Shown in pieces: positions 1-8,528 of a DNA stretch of 64,000 bases. Position 1 is the first letter of the stretch. Each line of letters opens with the position of its first letter. This DNA comes from Falsiroseomonas tokyonensis (GTDB lineage: Bacteria > Pseudomonadota > Alphaproteobacteria > Acetobacterales > Acetobacteraceae): NCBI RefSeq assembly GCF_019024325.1, contig NZ_JAFNJS010000003.1, forward strand, positions 372,001 through 436,000, written 5' to 3'. Both the position numbers and the translations under genes were made by a program. The notes under the pieces were generated by a model. It did no database searches and was not told the origin of the DNA. It was given only the letters and a program-made list of their open reading frames with translations.

Positions 1-3000
1 GGCGACATCGGCGGGGGCGAAGGCCTCGATCTGCTCGGCATCCAGCGCGGCAATGGCGGCGGGGCCCAGCGCCTGCACCTGGGCGCTGTCCAGCGCGCCG
101 AGCTGGGCGGGCGACATGGCCGCCACCTGCGTGCCGGTCAGCGCCGCCAGCTGGGTGGAGGCCAGCGCCGCCACCTGGCTGGTGCCCAGCGCCAGGAATT
201 GCTGGCCGCGCAGCGCCGCGACCTGCGCCGTGCCCAGCGCCGCGATCTGCGTCGTGGCCAGCCCGCTGGTGCCGCCAAAGGACAGGTTGCCGATTTGCGC
301 CGCGCTCAGCGCCGCGATGGTGGTGGTGGACAGCGCCGCCACCTGCGCCGCGCCCAGCCCCGAAACCTGCGCCGTGCCGAGCAGCCCGATGCGGGTGCCG
401 AGCGCATCCATCTGCGCCGTGGTCAGCCCACCGAGCGCCGCGGCCGAAAGCCCGGCGATCTGCGTATCCGCCAGTCCCGCCAGGCTGGTGGCGGACAGGC
501 CGGCAACCTGGGTCGCGGTCAGCCCGCCAGCCTGCGCCGCGCTCAGCGCCGGCAGCCGGTCCGCGGCCTGGGCCAGGTCCAGCCCGGCCAGCGCCGCCGG
601 CGCCAAGGCGGCGAATTGCGTCGAGGCCAGCGCCGCCAGCTGCGTGCTGGCCAGCGCCGCGACCTGGGACGAGCCCAGCGCCGCCAGCTGCGAGGTGCCA
701 AACAGCCCGATCTGCCCGGTGGAAAGCCCCTGCGGCGCAAGGGCGGCCATGCCGGCGGCGGACAACGCCTGCAGCTGCGTGCTGGCCAGCGCCGCCACCT
801 GCGCCGAGGAGACGGTGGCGAGCTGGGCCGAGCCCAGCGCCGCCACCTGCCCGCTGCTCAGCGCGCCCCATTGCGTCCCGTCCAGCGCGCCGACGCCAAG
901 GCCCGCGATGCCGGCGGTGCTCAGCGCCGCCAGCTGGGTGGTGGCCAGCGCCGCCACCTGGCTGCTGCCCAGCGCCGCGATCTGCGCCGAACCCAGCGCC
1001 GCCGCCTGGCTGTTGCCGAGTGCCGCCAATTGGGTGGTGGCCAGCGCCCCCAGCGCGGTGGAGGACAGGCCCGCGATCTGCGCTGTGCCGAGCGCCGCCA
1101 GCTGCGTCGTCGCCAGGCTCGCGGCGGCCGTGGTGCCCAGGGTGGACAGCGCGGCCGGCGCCAGGGCGTAAAGCTGGGTGGTCGCCAGCCCGGCCAGTTG
1201 CGTGCCGTCCAGCGGCCCGATCTGGCTGGCCGCCAGCGCGCCGAGCTGGGTGGTGGTCAGCGCCGAAAGCTGGCTGCTGGTCGCCGCCATCAGCTGCGCG
1301 GTGCCGAGCGCCGCGACCTGCCCCGTGCCCAGCGCCGCCAGCCCGGCGCTGCCAATGCCCTGGATGGCGGTGGCGGCCAGCCCGCCGATCGCCGCGCTGG
1401 ACAGCACCGCCCAGCTTGTGGTGCCCAGGGCCGAAAGTGCCGTGCTGCCCAGTGCGGAGGCTTGCGCCGAGCCGAGGCCCGCGATGCCGGTCGTGGTCAG
1501 CGCGGCCAATTGCGTCCCGGCCAGCAGCCCCGCCTGGGTGCTGGACAGCGCCGCCACCTGATTGCGCTTCAGCACCGCCGCCTGGCTGGTGGAGAGCGCG
1601 GTGAGGTCCGTGGCCTCCAGCCCCAGCATGCCGCCGGCGCTCAGCGCGGCCACCTGCGAGGTGCCCAGCGCGGCCATCATGCCATCCGGCAGCGCCTGCA
1701 CCTGGTAGCGATCGAGCCCCGCCACTTGGGTGCTGCTCAGCGCCGCCACCTGGCTGGTGCTCAGCGCGCTGAGCTGCGCGCTGCCCAGGCCCATCACCTG
1801 CAGGACGCTCAGCCCCGCGACCGCCAGCCCCTGCATGGGCGCGCCGGTCAACCCGGCCAGCGCGGTCGGCGCCAGCCCCGCCACCTGGCTGCTGGACAGC
1901 GCCGCCAGCTGCGTCGCGGCCAGCCCGGCCAGCTGCGTGCTGCCCAGCCCGCCGAGCTGCGCCGAGCCCATGGCCGCCAGCTGCGCCGTGCCGAGGGCGG
2001 CGAGCTGCGTGGTCGCCAGCCCGGCCACTGCGGTGCGCGACAGCGCCGCGACCTGAGTGGTGGCCAGGCTGGCGAGGTTCTGGGTCGACAGGGCTGCCAG
2101 CTGCCCGCTGCCCAGCGCCGCCACCTGCCCGGTGCCCAGCGCCGCCAGGCTGGTGCTGCCCAGCGCCGCCAGCGCCGTGGTGGCCAGCGCCGCCACCGCG
2201 GTGCGCGCCAATGCGCCCAGCTGGGTGCTGGCCAGGGCGCCGAGGTCGGTCGCCGTCAGCGCCGCAGCCTGCGCCGCGCCGAGGCCGGAGACCTGGCTCG
2301 TGCTGAGCGCCGCGAGTCCCGCGGTACCGAGGGCCGAGAGCTGCGCCGTGGTGAGCCCGGAGACCGCGCTGCGCGACAGGGCGGCGAATTGCGCGGTGTC
2401 CAGCGCCGCCAGTGTCGCCGTGCCCATGGCCGCGACCTGCGCCGGCTTCAGCGCGGCGATCTGGGTGGTGGAAAGGGCGGCGATCTGGCTCGTCGCCAGG
2501 GCATCGAAATCGGCGCCATCGATGCCGGCCAGCGCCGCGGGGGTCAGCGCCGCCAGCTGGGTGGTGGACAGGGCCGAGACCTGGGTGGAGGTCAGCGCCC
2601 GGGCCTGGCTGCTGCCCAGCGCCCGGATCTGCGAGGTGGTCAGCGCGCCGGCCTGGGTGGTGGCCAGGGCCTGGACCTGGCCGAGGGTCAGCACCGCCAC
2701 CGCGGCGGCGGAGATGGCTGCGACCTGGCCCGTGCTCAGCGCCGCCAGCCGGTCCGGCTGGATCGCCTTCACCTGCGCGGCGCCGAGGCCGCCGATCTGG
2801 TCGGTGGAGAGCGCGGCGAGCGCGGTGGAGGACAGCGCCGCCACCTCCGCCCCCGAAAAGCTGGCGATCTGCTGCGTGCCCAGCGCGGCCAGCTGGGTTG
2901 GCGCCAGCGCGCCGATCTGCGCCGCGCCGAAGGCCGCGACCTGGGCGCGGCTGAGCGAGCCGATCTGGCTGCCGGACAGCGCCGCCACCTGCGCCGTGCC

Positions 3001-3561
3001 CAGCGCCGCGATGCCGGCCGTGGACAGGCCGGCGAGCTGCGTGCCGGACAACGCCGCGATGCTGGCGGTGGACAGCGCCGCCACCTGCGTGCCCTTCAGC
3101 GCCAGCATCTGGTTACGGGTCAGCGCCGCGGATTGCGTGGTCGCCAGCGCCGCCAGCCGGTCCGTGCCGAGGCCCGCGATGGCGGCGGCGGAGAAGGCTG
3201 CGATCTGGGTTGCCGCCAGGCTGCTGGCGAAGGCGGCGGAAAGGCTGCCGGCCTGCGTCATGGTCAGTCCGGACAAAGCCGCGGTGGACAGCGCCGCCAC
3301 CTGGGTGCCCGCCAGGCTGGAGAGCTGCGTTCCGGCCAGCCCCGCCAGCTGCGCCGGCTTCAGCGCGGCCAGCTGCGTCGTGGCCAGCGACTCGATCTGC
3401 GAGGTTGCCAGGCCCGACAGCGCGAGGCCCGGCAGCCGCCCAAAAACCTCCGGCTGCAGCATGGCGATCTGGCCGGTGCTCATGCTGGCCAGCAGCGTCG
3501 CCAGGTGGCGCGCGCCCGCGGCGGTGGAACCGGCGGTGCTGGAGGTGGCGGCGATCGACAC
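1..3561 (-). CDS. Octapeptide-repeat protein, C-terminus outside window
   Basis: The minus strand is open without a stop from a GTG at 3559-3561 to the left edge, giving at least 1187 residues. The GTG is preceded by GAGGA six bases upstream, which decides the start. After about 35 non-repetitive residues (rich in Ala, Ser, Thr) the protein is nearly all degenerate 8-residue repeats with consensus A-A-L-[GST]-[TS]-x-Q-[VIL] (examples AALGTAQV, AALSTTQL, AALASTQL), a 24-base period with roughly 140 copies. Ser/Thr followed by x-x-Gln and hydrophobic residues could suit short capped helices stacked as a solenoid; this is inference. I see no clear signal peptide, transmembrane segment or catalytic motif. 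Similar Ala/Thr/Gln-rich repeats occur in large alphaproteobacterial surface or secreted proteins, but I do not recognise a named family. The coding strand is settled by repeat regularity, the RBS and plausible composition; the opposite frames give Arg/Gln-rich nonsense. Confidence 0.8.
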   Translation of the reverse strand, partial: MSIAATSSTAGSTAAGARHLATLLASMSTGQIAMLQPEVFGRLPGLALSGLATSQIESLATTQLAALKPAQLAGLAGTQLSSLAGTQVAALSTAALSGLTMTQAGSLSAAFASSLAATQIAAFSAAAIAGLGTDRLAALATTQSAALTRNQMLALKGTQVAALSTASIAALSGTQLAGLSTAGIAALGTAQVAALSGSQIGSLSRAQVAAFGAAQIGALAPTQLAALGTQQIASFSGAEVAALSSTALAALSTDQIGGLGAAQVKAIQPDRLAALSTGQVAAISAAAVAVLTLGQVQALATTQAGALTTSQIRALGSSQARALTSTQVSALSTTQLAALTPAALAGIDGADFDALATSQIAALSTTQIAALKPAQVAAMGTATLAALDTAQFAALSRSAVSGLTTAQLSALGTAGLAALSTSQVSGLGAAQAAALTATDLGALASTQLGALARTAVAALATTALAALGSTSLAALGTGQVAALGSGQLAALSTQNLASLATTQVAALSRTAVAGLATTQLAALGTAQLAAMGSAQLGGLGSTQLAGLAATQLAALSSSQVAGLAPTALAGLTGAPMQGLAVAGLSVLQVMGLGSAQLSALSTSQVAALSSTQVAGLDRYQVQALPDGMMAALGTSQVAALSAGGMLGLEATDLTALSTSQAAVLKRNQVAALSSTQAGLLAGTQLAALTTTGIAGLGSAQASALGSTALSALGTTSWAVLSSAAIGGLAATAIQGIGSAGLAALGTGQVAALGTAQLMAATSSQLSALTTTQLGALAASQIGPLDGTQLAGLATTQLYALAPAALSTLGTTAAASLATTQLAALGTAQIAGLSSTALGALATTQLAALGNSQAAALGSAQIAALGSSQVAALATTQLAALSTAGIAGLGVGALDGTQWGALSSGQVAALGSAQLATVSSAQVAALASTQLQALSAAGMAALAPQGLSTGQIGLFGTSQLAALGSSQVAALASTQLAALASTQFAALAPAALAGLDLAQAADRLPALSAAQAGGLTATQVAGLSATSLAGLADTQIAGLSAAALGGLTTAQMDALGTRIGLLGTAQVSGLGAAQVAALSTTTIAALSAAQIGNLSFGGTSGLATTQIAALGTAQVAALRGQQFLALGTSQVAALASTQLAALTGTQVAAMSPAQLGALDSAQVQALGPAAIAALDAEQIEAFAPADVA

Positions 3562-3732
3562 GGCGGGTCCTCGGCGCGGCGCGCGGGGTCCGGGTTTTCG
3601 CGGTCCGGGAGCATCCCTGGGGTCGCGAGTCTGCGCCGGCCAGGCTTAACGGAGGCTGAATTCCGACCCGCCCTGTTGCGCGCAAGGCCCCGGATGGGCA
3701 ACTGATCGGCCAGACGCCGGAGGAGCCTGGCC

Positions 3733-4401
3733 ATGACCACCCTGCGAAACCTGGACGTGATCTCGGACTCGGTCTGTCCCTGGTGCTGGATCGGCAAGCG
3801 GAACCTGGACGAGGCGCTGGCGATGCTGGCGGAGGAGGGGCTGCGCTTCAATCTCCGCTGGCGGCCCTTCCAGCTGAACCCGGACATGCCGGCGGAAGGC
3901 GTGCCGCGCGCTGCCTATCGCGCCCAGAAGTTCGGCTCCGAGGCGCGGGGGCGGGAGCTGGATGCCAATGTCGCGGAGGCCGGCCGCAATGTGGGCCTGA
4001 CCTTCCGGCACGACCTGATGGAGCGCACGCCGAATTCCGTCGCCTCTCACCGCGTGGTGCGTATGGCCCATGGGCAGGGGCTGCAGGATGCGGTGCTGGA
4101 GGCCTTCTTCCGTGGCTATTTCCAGGAAGGCCGCGACGTGGGCGACCCTGCGACGCTGGTGGAACTGGCCGCCGCAGCGGGGATGGACGGCGCGGCGGTC
4201 GCCACCATGCTGGCCGGCGACGAGTACCGGGAGGCGGTGCTGGCGGAGGATGCGGCGGCGCGCAGCGGCGGCATCTCGGGCGTACCGTCCTTCCTGCTGG
4301 ATCGCCACCTGCTGTTCAGCGGCGCCCTGCCGGCCAGCCGCATGGCGGATGCCTTCCGCCGCGCCGATGCCATCCTATCGGAGCGTGCCTCGGCCGCGTA
4401 G
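3733..4401 (+). CDS. DsbA family oxidoreductase (FrnE-like)
   Basis: A 222-residue thioredoxin-fold protein of the DsbA/FrnE/2-hydroxychromene-2-carboxylate isomerase superfamily. The N-terminus has a beta strand followed by SVCPWCWIGK (residues about 13-22), the CxxC redox pair at the start of helix 1. The C-terminal part has GISGVPSFLLD, the cis-Pro loop facing the active site in this fold. There is no signal peptide, so a cytoplasmic thiol-disulfide or protein-folding role is likelier than a periplasmic Dsb role. A GGAGGA ribosome site lies nine bases before the ATG. The length fits FrnE-type proteins (210-240 residues). The substrate is unknown. Confidence 0.88.
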   Translation: MTTLRNLDVISDSVCPWCWIGKRNLDEALAMLAEEGLRFNLRWRPFQLNPDMPAEGVPRAAYRAQKFGSEARGRELDANVAEAGRNVGLTFRHDLMERTPNSVASHRVVRMAHGQGLQDAVLEAFFRGYFQEGRDVGDPATLVELAAAAGMDGAAVATMLAGDEYREAVLAEDAAARSGGISGVPSFLLDRHLLFSGALPASRMADAFRRADAILSERASAA

Positions 4402-4430
4402 CATCCGCGCCGATTGCGGAGGATTGGCGC

Positions 4431-4988
4431 ATGGAATGGGTGCTGCTCGGCCTCGTCGTCCTGCTGCTGCTGTGGCTGGTCGTCATCTACAACCGGCTGG
4501 TCTCGCTGCGGCAGGCCGTCGCCCAGGCCTGGGCGGATATCGAGGTGCAGCTGAAGCAGCGCCACGACCTCATCCCCAACCTGGTGGAGACGGTGAAGGG
4601 CTATGCGGCGCATGAGAGCGGCACGCTGGAGGCGGTGATCGCGGCGCGCAATGCCGCGGTGCGCGCCCAGGGGCCGGAACAGGCCAGCGCGGCGGAGGGC
4701 CAGCTCGGCGCCGCGCTCAGCCGGTTGTTCGCGCTGTCCGAGGCCTATCCGGACCTCAAGGCCAATACCAATTTCCTGGCGCTGCAGAGCGAGCTTTCGA
4801 ACGTCGAGAACACGCTGGCCGCCGCCCGGCGCTTCTTCAACAACAGCGTCGCGGAATACAACGCCTCGATCCAATCCATTCCGGCGGTGTTCTTCGCGGG
4901 CTCCCTCGGCTTCGGCCCGCGCGGCTTCTTCGAGCTGGACGAGGCGGAGCGCGCGGCCACGCGGAACGCGCCATCGGTAAAATTCTGA
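4431..4988 (+). CDS. lemA: LemA family protein
   Basis: A 185-residue protein with a single N-terminal membrane anchor (residues 2-21, rich in Leu/Val) followed by the LemA signature: YNRLVSLRQ, then AWADIEVQLKQRHDLIPNLV, then a long helical region ending in FNNSVAEYN and a C-terminal FFELDEAERAA. Proteins of this family have a short N-terminus and a cytoplasmic helical bundle; their biochemical role is poorly defined. The gene sits 15 bases upstream of an M48 metalloprotease gene, the common LemA-HtpX-like pairing, which suggests a joint membrane proteostasis job. I start it at ATG 4431, preceded by GGAGGA; upstream in-frame codons overlap the DsbA-like gene and encode nothing LemA-like. Confidence 0.92.
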   Translation: MEWVLLGLVVLLLLWLVVIYNRLVSLRQAVAQAWADIEVQLKQRHDLIPNLVETVKGYAAHESGTLEAVIAARNAAVRAQGPEQASAAEGQLGAALSRLFALSEAYPDLKANTNFLALQSELSNVENTLAAARRFFNNSVAEYNASIQSIPAVFFAGSLGFGPRGFFELDEAERAATRNAPSVKF

Positions 4989-5003
4989 GCCGGGGGCGGC
5001 GCC

Positions 5004-6074
5004 ATGCTGCCCACCCTCGGCCTGCGCACGCATATCTGGAACACCGGCCTGCGGTCCCTGCTGCTGCTGGCGGGCTTTCCGGTGCTGCTTGCCCTCGTCA
5101 CCTGGGCCGTCGCGCTGCTGCTGGCGGCCACCGGCACGGATGATTTCGGCCAGGGGCTGCGCGATTCGCTGGCGCTGCTGCCGGTGGCCATCCCCATCGC
5201 CCTGGCGGTCTCCGCCCTCTGGTTCGCCATCGCCTGGATGTCCAACCAATGGATCCTGGACATGCTCTCCGGCGCCCGGCCGGTGACGCGGGACCAGGAG
5301 CCGGCGCTCTGGGCCATGACGGAGGAACTCGCCATCAGCCGCGGCATGCGGATGCCGCGGCTGGCCGTCATCGAGACGCCGGCGCGCAATGCCTTCGCCT
5401 CCGGCCTGCGCCGCGACCAGGGCGCCGTGACGGTGACGCGCGGGCTGCTGCAGGCGCTGGGGCCGCGGGAGCTGCGCGCCGTGCTGGCGCATGAACTCAC
5501 GCATATCCGCAATGGCGATGCCCGGCTCGGCGTGGTGGCGGCCGTCTTTGCCGGCGTGATCTCCATGGTCGGCGAGATGATGTGGCGCGGCCTGCGGCTG
5601 GGCCGGATGCGGCGGCTGCCGACCGGCGGCGGCAGCAACAACAAGGGCAAGGGCGGCGCCGCGCTGCTGGTGATGCTGGCGCTGGCCATCGCGGCGCTGG
5701 CCTGGCTGCTCTCCATCGCGCTGCGCATGGCGCTGTCGCGCAACCGCGAATACCTGGCGGATGCCGGCGCGGTGGAGATGACGGCGGACCCCGACGCCAT
5801 GGCCAGCGCGCTGCGCAAACTGGCGGGGCAGGAGGCGATGGAGGGCCTGCCCAGCCAGGTCCGCGCCCTGCTGCTGCATGACGGCGCGAACAGCCTCGGC
5901 CCCGCCTGGTTCGCGACGCATCCCCCGATCGAGAAGCGGATCGAGGCGCTGGAACGCTACGCCGGCGCTAGGCCCGCAGCAGAGAACGCAGCCGCCGCAC
6001 CGCACTCCCCGGCGTCGTCACCACCGGACGTCCCGTGGCGTCAGCCACCGCCCGGGCCGCCCGCGCCAGGCTGA
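5004..6074 (+). CDS. M48 family metalloprotease (HtpX-like)
   Basis: A 356-residue integral membrane zinc protease. Two hydrophobic segments lie near the N-terminus (about residues 18-42 and 55-75). The catalytic zinc motif HELTHIRNGDARLG lies at about residues 164-177, the helix that follows is hydrophobic, and the third zinc ligand Glu is likely in SRNREYLADAGAVEMT, which is typical of M48. The C-terminal about 45 residues are Ala/Pro-rich and low complexity, and are encoded in DNA that overlaps the 3' end of the convergent racemase gene by 107 bases. It is adjacent to lemA and probably cotranscribed. HtpX-type proteases degrade misfolded membrane proteins; the true partner here is not visible. 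Confidence 0.93.
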   Translation: MLPTLGLRTHIWNTGLRSLLLLAGFPVLLALVTWAVALLLAATGTDDFGQGLRDSLALLPVAIPIALAVSALWFAIAWMSNQWILDMLSGARPVTRDQEPALWAMTEELAISRGMRMPRLAVIETPARNAFASGLRRDQGAVTVTRGLLQALGPRELRAVLAHELTHIRNGDARLGVVAAVFAGVISMVGEMMWRGLRLGRMRRLPTGGGSNNKGKGGAALLVMLALAIAALAWLLSIALRMALSRNREYLADAGAVEMTADPDAMASALRKLAGQEAMEGLPSQVRALLLHDGANSLGPAWFATHPPIEKRIEALERYAGARPAAENAAAAPHSPASSPPDVPWRQPPPGPPAPG

Positions 6075-6600
6075 ACTGGCCGAGCAGGATCACGTCGCAA
6101 CCCGCCAACCGCCGCGACGCCTCCGCCGCCAGACGGTCATGCGCCGCCAGATCGCCGGCATCCAGCGCGGCCAGCGCGCCCTCCGCCAGGCAGGGCACCA
6201 CCTGCACGCCCTCCGGAAATTCCAGCGGCATGGAGGCGAGCGTGCCGGGGAAGCTGGCCAGCAGGCCGATGCGGCGGCCCTGCGCCAGCGCCTCCTCGAT
6301 CGCGGCCTCGTTCGGCTTGAGAACGGGGATGGGGGCGAGGTCCGCGGCCACCGCCTCGATGCAGGGGCCGAAGGCGGAGCAGGTGAACAGCACGCCATCC
6401 GCCCCGGTGCCGCGCGCATAGCGGCCGAGGGTGAGGAAGCGCTCCGTCATCGCCGGCGTCAGCGCGCCATCGCGCGCCAGGTCGGCCGAGAGGCTGTCAT
6501 CCAGCAGGTTCATCAGCCGCGCCTCCGGCCAGGCCGCGGCAAAGGCGGCCTCGATCGGCGGCGGGGAGTGCCGCAGGGCGTGGATCAGCGCGATGCGCAT
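5968..6600 (-). CDS. Aspartate/glutamate racemase family protein
   Basis: About 210 residues beginning MRIALIHALRHS. The family pattern is clear: an N-terminal Rossmann-like strand, GVLFTCSAFGPCIEA with the first candidate catalytic cysteine, VLKPNEAAIEEAL, RIGLLASFPGTL, and a C-terminal LAGCDVILLGQFSLA with the second cysteine. Hydantoin racemase, arylmalonate decarboxylase and maleate isomerase share this fold, so the substrate cannot be assigned. The open frame extends 18 codons further upstream, but that would overlap the preceding gene; the ATG at 6600 matches family starts. Its 3' end overlaps the convergent M48 gene by 107 bases. It is the last gene of the minus-strand run that begins with glnE. 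Confidence 0.82.
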   Translation of the reverse strand: MRIALIHALRHSPPPIEAAFAAAWPEARLMNLLDDSLSADLARDGALTPAMTERFLTLGRYARGTGADGVLFTCSAFGPCIEAVAADLAPIPVLKPNEAAIEEALAQGRRIGLLASFPGTLASMPLEFPEGVQVVPCLAEGALAALDAGDLAAHDRLAAEASRRLAGCDVILLGQFSLARAARAVADATGRPVVTTPGSAVRRLRSLLRA

Positions 6601-6608
6601 GGGCCGGG

Positions 6609-7055
6609 CTAGTTGCCGACGCAGCGCTGCAGCGGGGAGGGGAATTCCGCGCAATTCGGAAAGACGATCTCATTCGGCCCCCGCCGTTCCACCCGCAGGG
6701 TATTCGGGCCGGTGACGCAACCGAAGCCGATATCGGGCGGGGTGCGGGAGGCGAGCGGGCCGGAGGGGCCGGTGACCGGGACGAAGCGGAATTCCAGCAC
6801 GTCCGGGCTGGTGGCCACCGTCTCGATCAGCCGCTGGCGATAGGCGACGTCGAAGACCGAGGCGCGCAGCACGACATCCTTGGTGAAGATGACGGCCGGC
6901 TGGCCGGTGCAGCTGGGGCCGCTGGTCTGCCCGGGCGGATAGATGCCGCCGGTCCAGGACCCGAACACCCAGGCATGCGGCGGATCGCCCTGCTGCGCGC
7001 CCGCGCTACCGCCAAGTGCCATCGCTGCCGCCGCCACCAGGATCCACCGTCGCAT
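6609..7055 (-). CDS. Hypothetical small exported protein
   Basis: A 148-residue protein of unknown function. The N-terminus MRRWILVAAAAMALGGSAGA is a textbook signal peptide with cleavage expected after the Ala-x-Ala near residue 20. The mature part has four or five Cys residues, including SCTGQPA, GFGCVTG, VFPNCAE and QRCVGN, suggesting a disulfide-bonded periplasmic or extracellular domain. GAGGGAG six bases before the ATG at 7055 supports this start over the GTG/ATG five codons earlier. A gap of eight bases separates it from the racemase gene. I do not recognise a family; similar small exported proteins are common in Acetobacteraceae. Confidence 0.75.
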   Translation of the reverse strand: MRRWILVAAAAMALGGSAGAQQGDPPHAWVFGSWTGGIYPPGQTSGPSCTGQPAVIFTKDVVLRASVFDVAYRQRLIETVATSPDVLEFRFVPVTGPSGPLASRTPPDIGFGCVTGPNTLRVERRGPNEIVFPNCAEFPSPLQRCVGN

Positions 7056-7193
7056 GCCGCGCTCCCTCATCAGTGGCGGGCAGCATAGCGCGGGCAGGGG
7101 GGCGGGGGCTATCGGGTCGGGGGTGGGGGTGGCGGGGTGTTGTTCGGACGGCGCCTCGCGCCCCCCACCGCGCCCTACGCTGCCGCCCCCGCC

Positions 7194-7285
7194 GCTCTCA
7201 CGCCGCCGCGCCTGCCGCTCTCACGCCGCCGCGCCTGCGGCTCTCACGCTGCCGCGCCTGCGGCTCTCACGCTGCCGCGCCTGCG
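7194..7285. repeat. Four tandem 23-bp copies carrying the MFS stop codon
   Basis: Copies at 7194-7216, 7217-7239, 7240-7262 and 7263-7285, consensus gctctcacgcygccgcgcctgcg with three variable positions. Copies 3 and 4 contain GCCGC-GCCT-GCGGC, a 5-bp stem with a 4-base loop. The stop codon of the minus-strand MFS gene (7267-7269) lies in copy 4, so the last residues of the transporter (AAGAAA) are encoded by the array. It may act as a transcript-end hairpin cluster or be simple slippage-derived DNA. Confidence 0.85.
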
Positions 7286-8478
7286 GCGCGAGGCATCGGC
7301 GGATCCTTCACCGGCAGATGCACCAGCGCCGCAAAGGCCGAGGCGCCCACCCCGATCCACCACATCAGGTCGTAGGACCCCGTCAGGTCCAGCACCACGC
7401 CGCCCATGAAGGCGCCCGTGAACCCGCCAAGCTGGTGCCCCAGGAAAACCAGCCCGAAGATCGTCGCCAGCCAGCGCGTGCCAAAGTTGCGGGCCACCAG
7501 CGCCACCGTCGGCGGCACGGTCGACAGGTACAGAAGCCCCATGATGGCGGAGAAGATCATCACGGTGGTCGTCGTCTTCGGCACCAGCATGAAGCCCGTG
7601 ATCAGCACGCCGCGCGCGGCATAGATGATGACCAGCAGCTCCCGCCGCTTCCAGCGCTGCGTCAGTTCGCCTGCCGCCAGCGACCCCGCCACGTTGAACA
7701 GCCCGATTAGCCCGATCGCCCCGGCGCCGACCGCCACCGGCAGGCCGCAGTAATGCACGAAGCCGGGCAGGTGGGTGGTGAGGAAGGAGATATGCAGGCC
7801 GCAGACGAAGAAGCCGAAGAACAGGTACCAGAAGCTCGGCGTGCGCAGCGCGCGGGACAGCGCCTGGCGGGCCGTCTCCTCATCCTTCGGCGCCACTTTT
7901 GGGCGCGGCGGCTCGGCCAGCGGCAAGGCGAGGGGGATCATCAGCAGGGCGGTGGCCGCCATCAGCGCCAGGGTCATCTGCCAGCCCAGCGCGCCGATGC
8001 CGAAGCCCGCCAGCGGCACCACCAGGAACTGTCCGAAGGAGGATCCGGCCGTGCCCAGCCCCACCGCCAGGCCGCGCTTCGATTCCGGCAGCAGCCGGGT
8101 CAGCGTGGCGATGATGATCGGCATGCCGGCGGCCGAGACGGCCACCCCCATCACCAGCCCCGCGAAGAAGGTGAACATGCCCAGCGCCGAGGCCAGCAGC
8201 ATGCCCAGAATGCCGATGGCGTACAAAACGGCGCCGCCGATCACCACCGCCCGCCCGCCATAACGGTCCGCCAACTGGCCGCAGATCGGCTGGCTCGCCC
8301 CGTTCAGCAGCACCTGCAGCGCGATGGCGAAGGAAAAGCCGGAGGCGGTCCAGACATTCGCCTCCGTCATCGGCGCCAGGAACAGGCCGAAGGAATTGCG
8401 CAGCCCCATGGCAAGCGCCGCGCAGAGCACGCCGCAGGACATCAGGATGGTGGCGGTCCGAGCGGTCGAGGTCGTCAC
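7267..8478 (-). CDS. MFS transporter
   Basis: A 403-residue major facilitator with 12 predicted membrane helices in two halves. Visible features are the inter-helix 2-3 loop GQLADRYGGRAVV (MFS motif A, G-x-L-a-D-r-x-G-x-r), and its weaker repeat in the second half GELTQRWKRRELLV. The central cytoplasmic loop (about residues 190-210) is charged: RPKVAPKDEETARQ. The overall look resembles the oxalate/formate antiporter-like monocarboxylate group, but the substrate cannot be assigned. The start ATG at 8478 lies 50 bases after the FkbM gene, in the same direction. The extreme C-terminus is encoded by the 23-bp tandem repeat. Confidence 0.88.
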   Translation of the reverse strand: MTTSTARTATILMSCGVLCAALAMGLRNSFGLFLAPMTEANVWTASGFSFAIALQVLLNGASQPICGQLADRYGGRAVVIGGAVLYAIGILGMLLASALGMFTFFAGLVMGVAVSAAGMPIIIATLTRLLPESKRGLAVGLGTAGSSFGQFLVVPLAGFGIGALGWQMTLALMAATALLMIPLALPLAEPPRPKVAPKDEETARQALSRALRTPSFWYLFFGFFVCGLHISFLTTHLPGFVHYCGLPVAVGAGAIGLIGLFNVAGSLAAGELTQRWKRRELLVIIYAARGVLITGFMLVPKTTTTVMIFSAIMGLLYLSTVPPTVALVARNFGTRWLATIFGLVFLGHQLGGFTGAFMGGVVLDLTGSYDLMWWIGVGASAFAALVHLPVKDPPMPRAAGAAA

Positions 8479-8528
8479 GGCATCCGTTTCCTTTTCGCCC
8501 AGAAGCGCCCAGAACCGCCCGGAACCGC

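Noticed and set aside
1-3561. CRISPR array or satellite DNA as an explanation of the repeats
   Set aside because: There are no identical repeats with unique spacers, and the period is in frame with an open reading frame that lacks stops.
199-3705. A 1168-residue plus-strand open frame, and others at 53-1171 and 2057-3649
   Set aside because: They are antisense shadows of the octapeptide gene: Arg/Gln- or Ala/Ser/Cys-rich strings that mirror its 24-base period, with no RBS and no family pattern.
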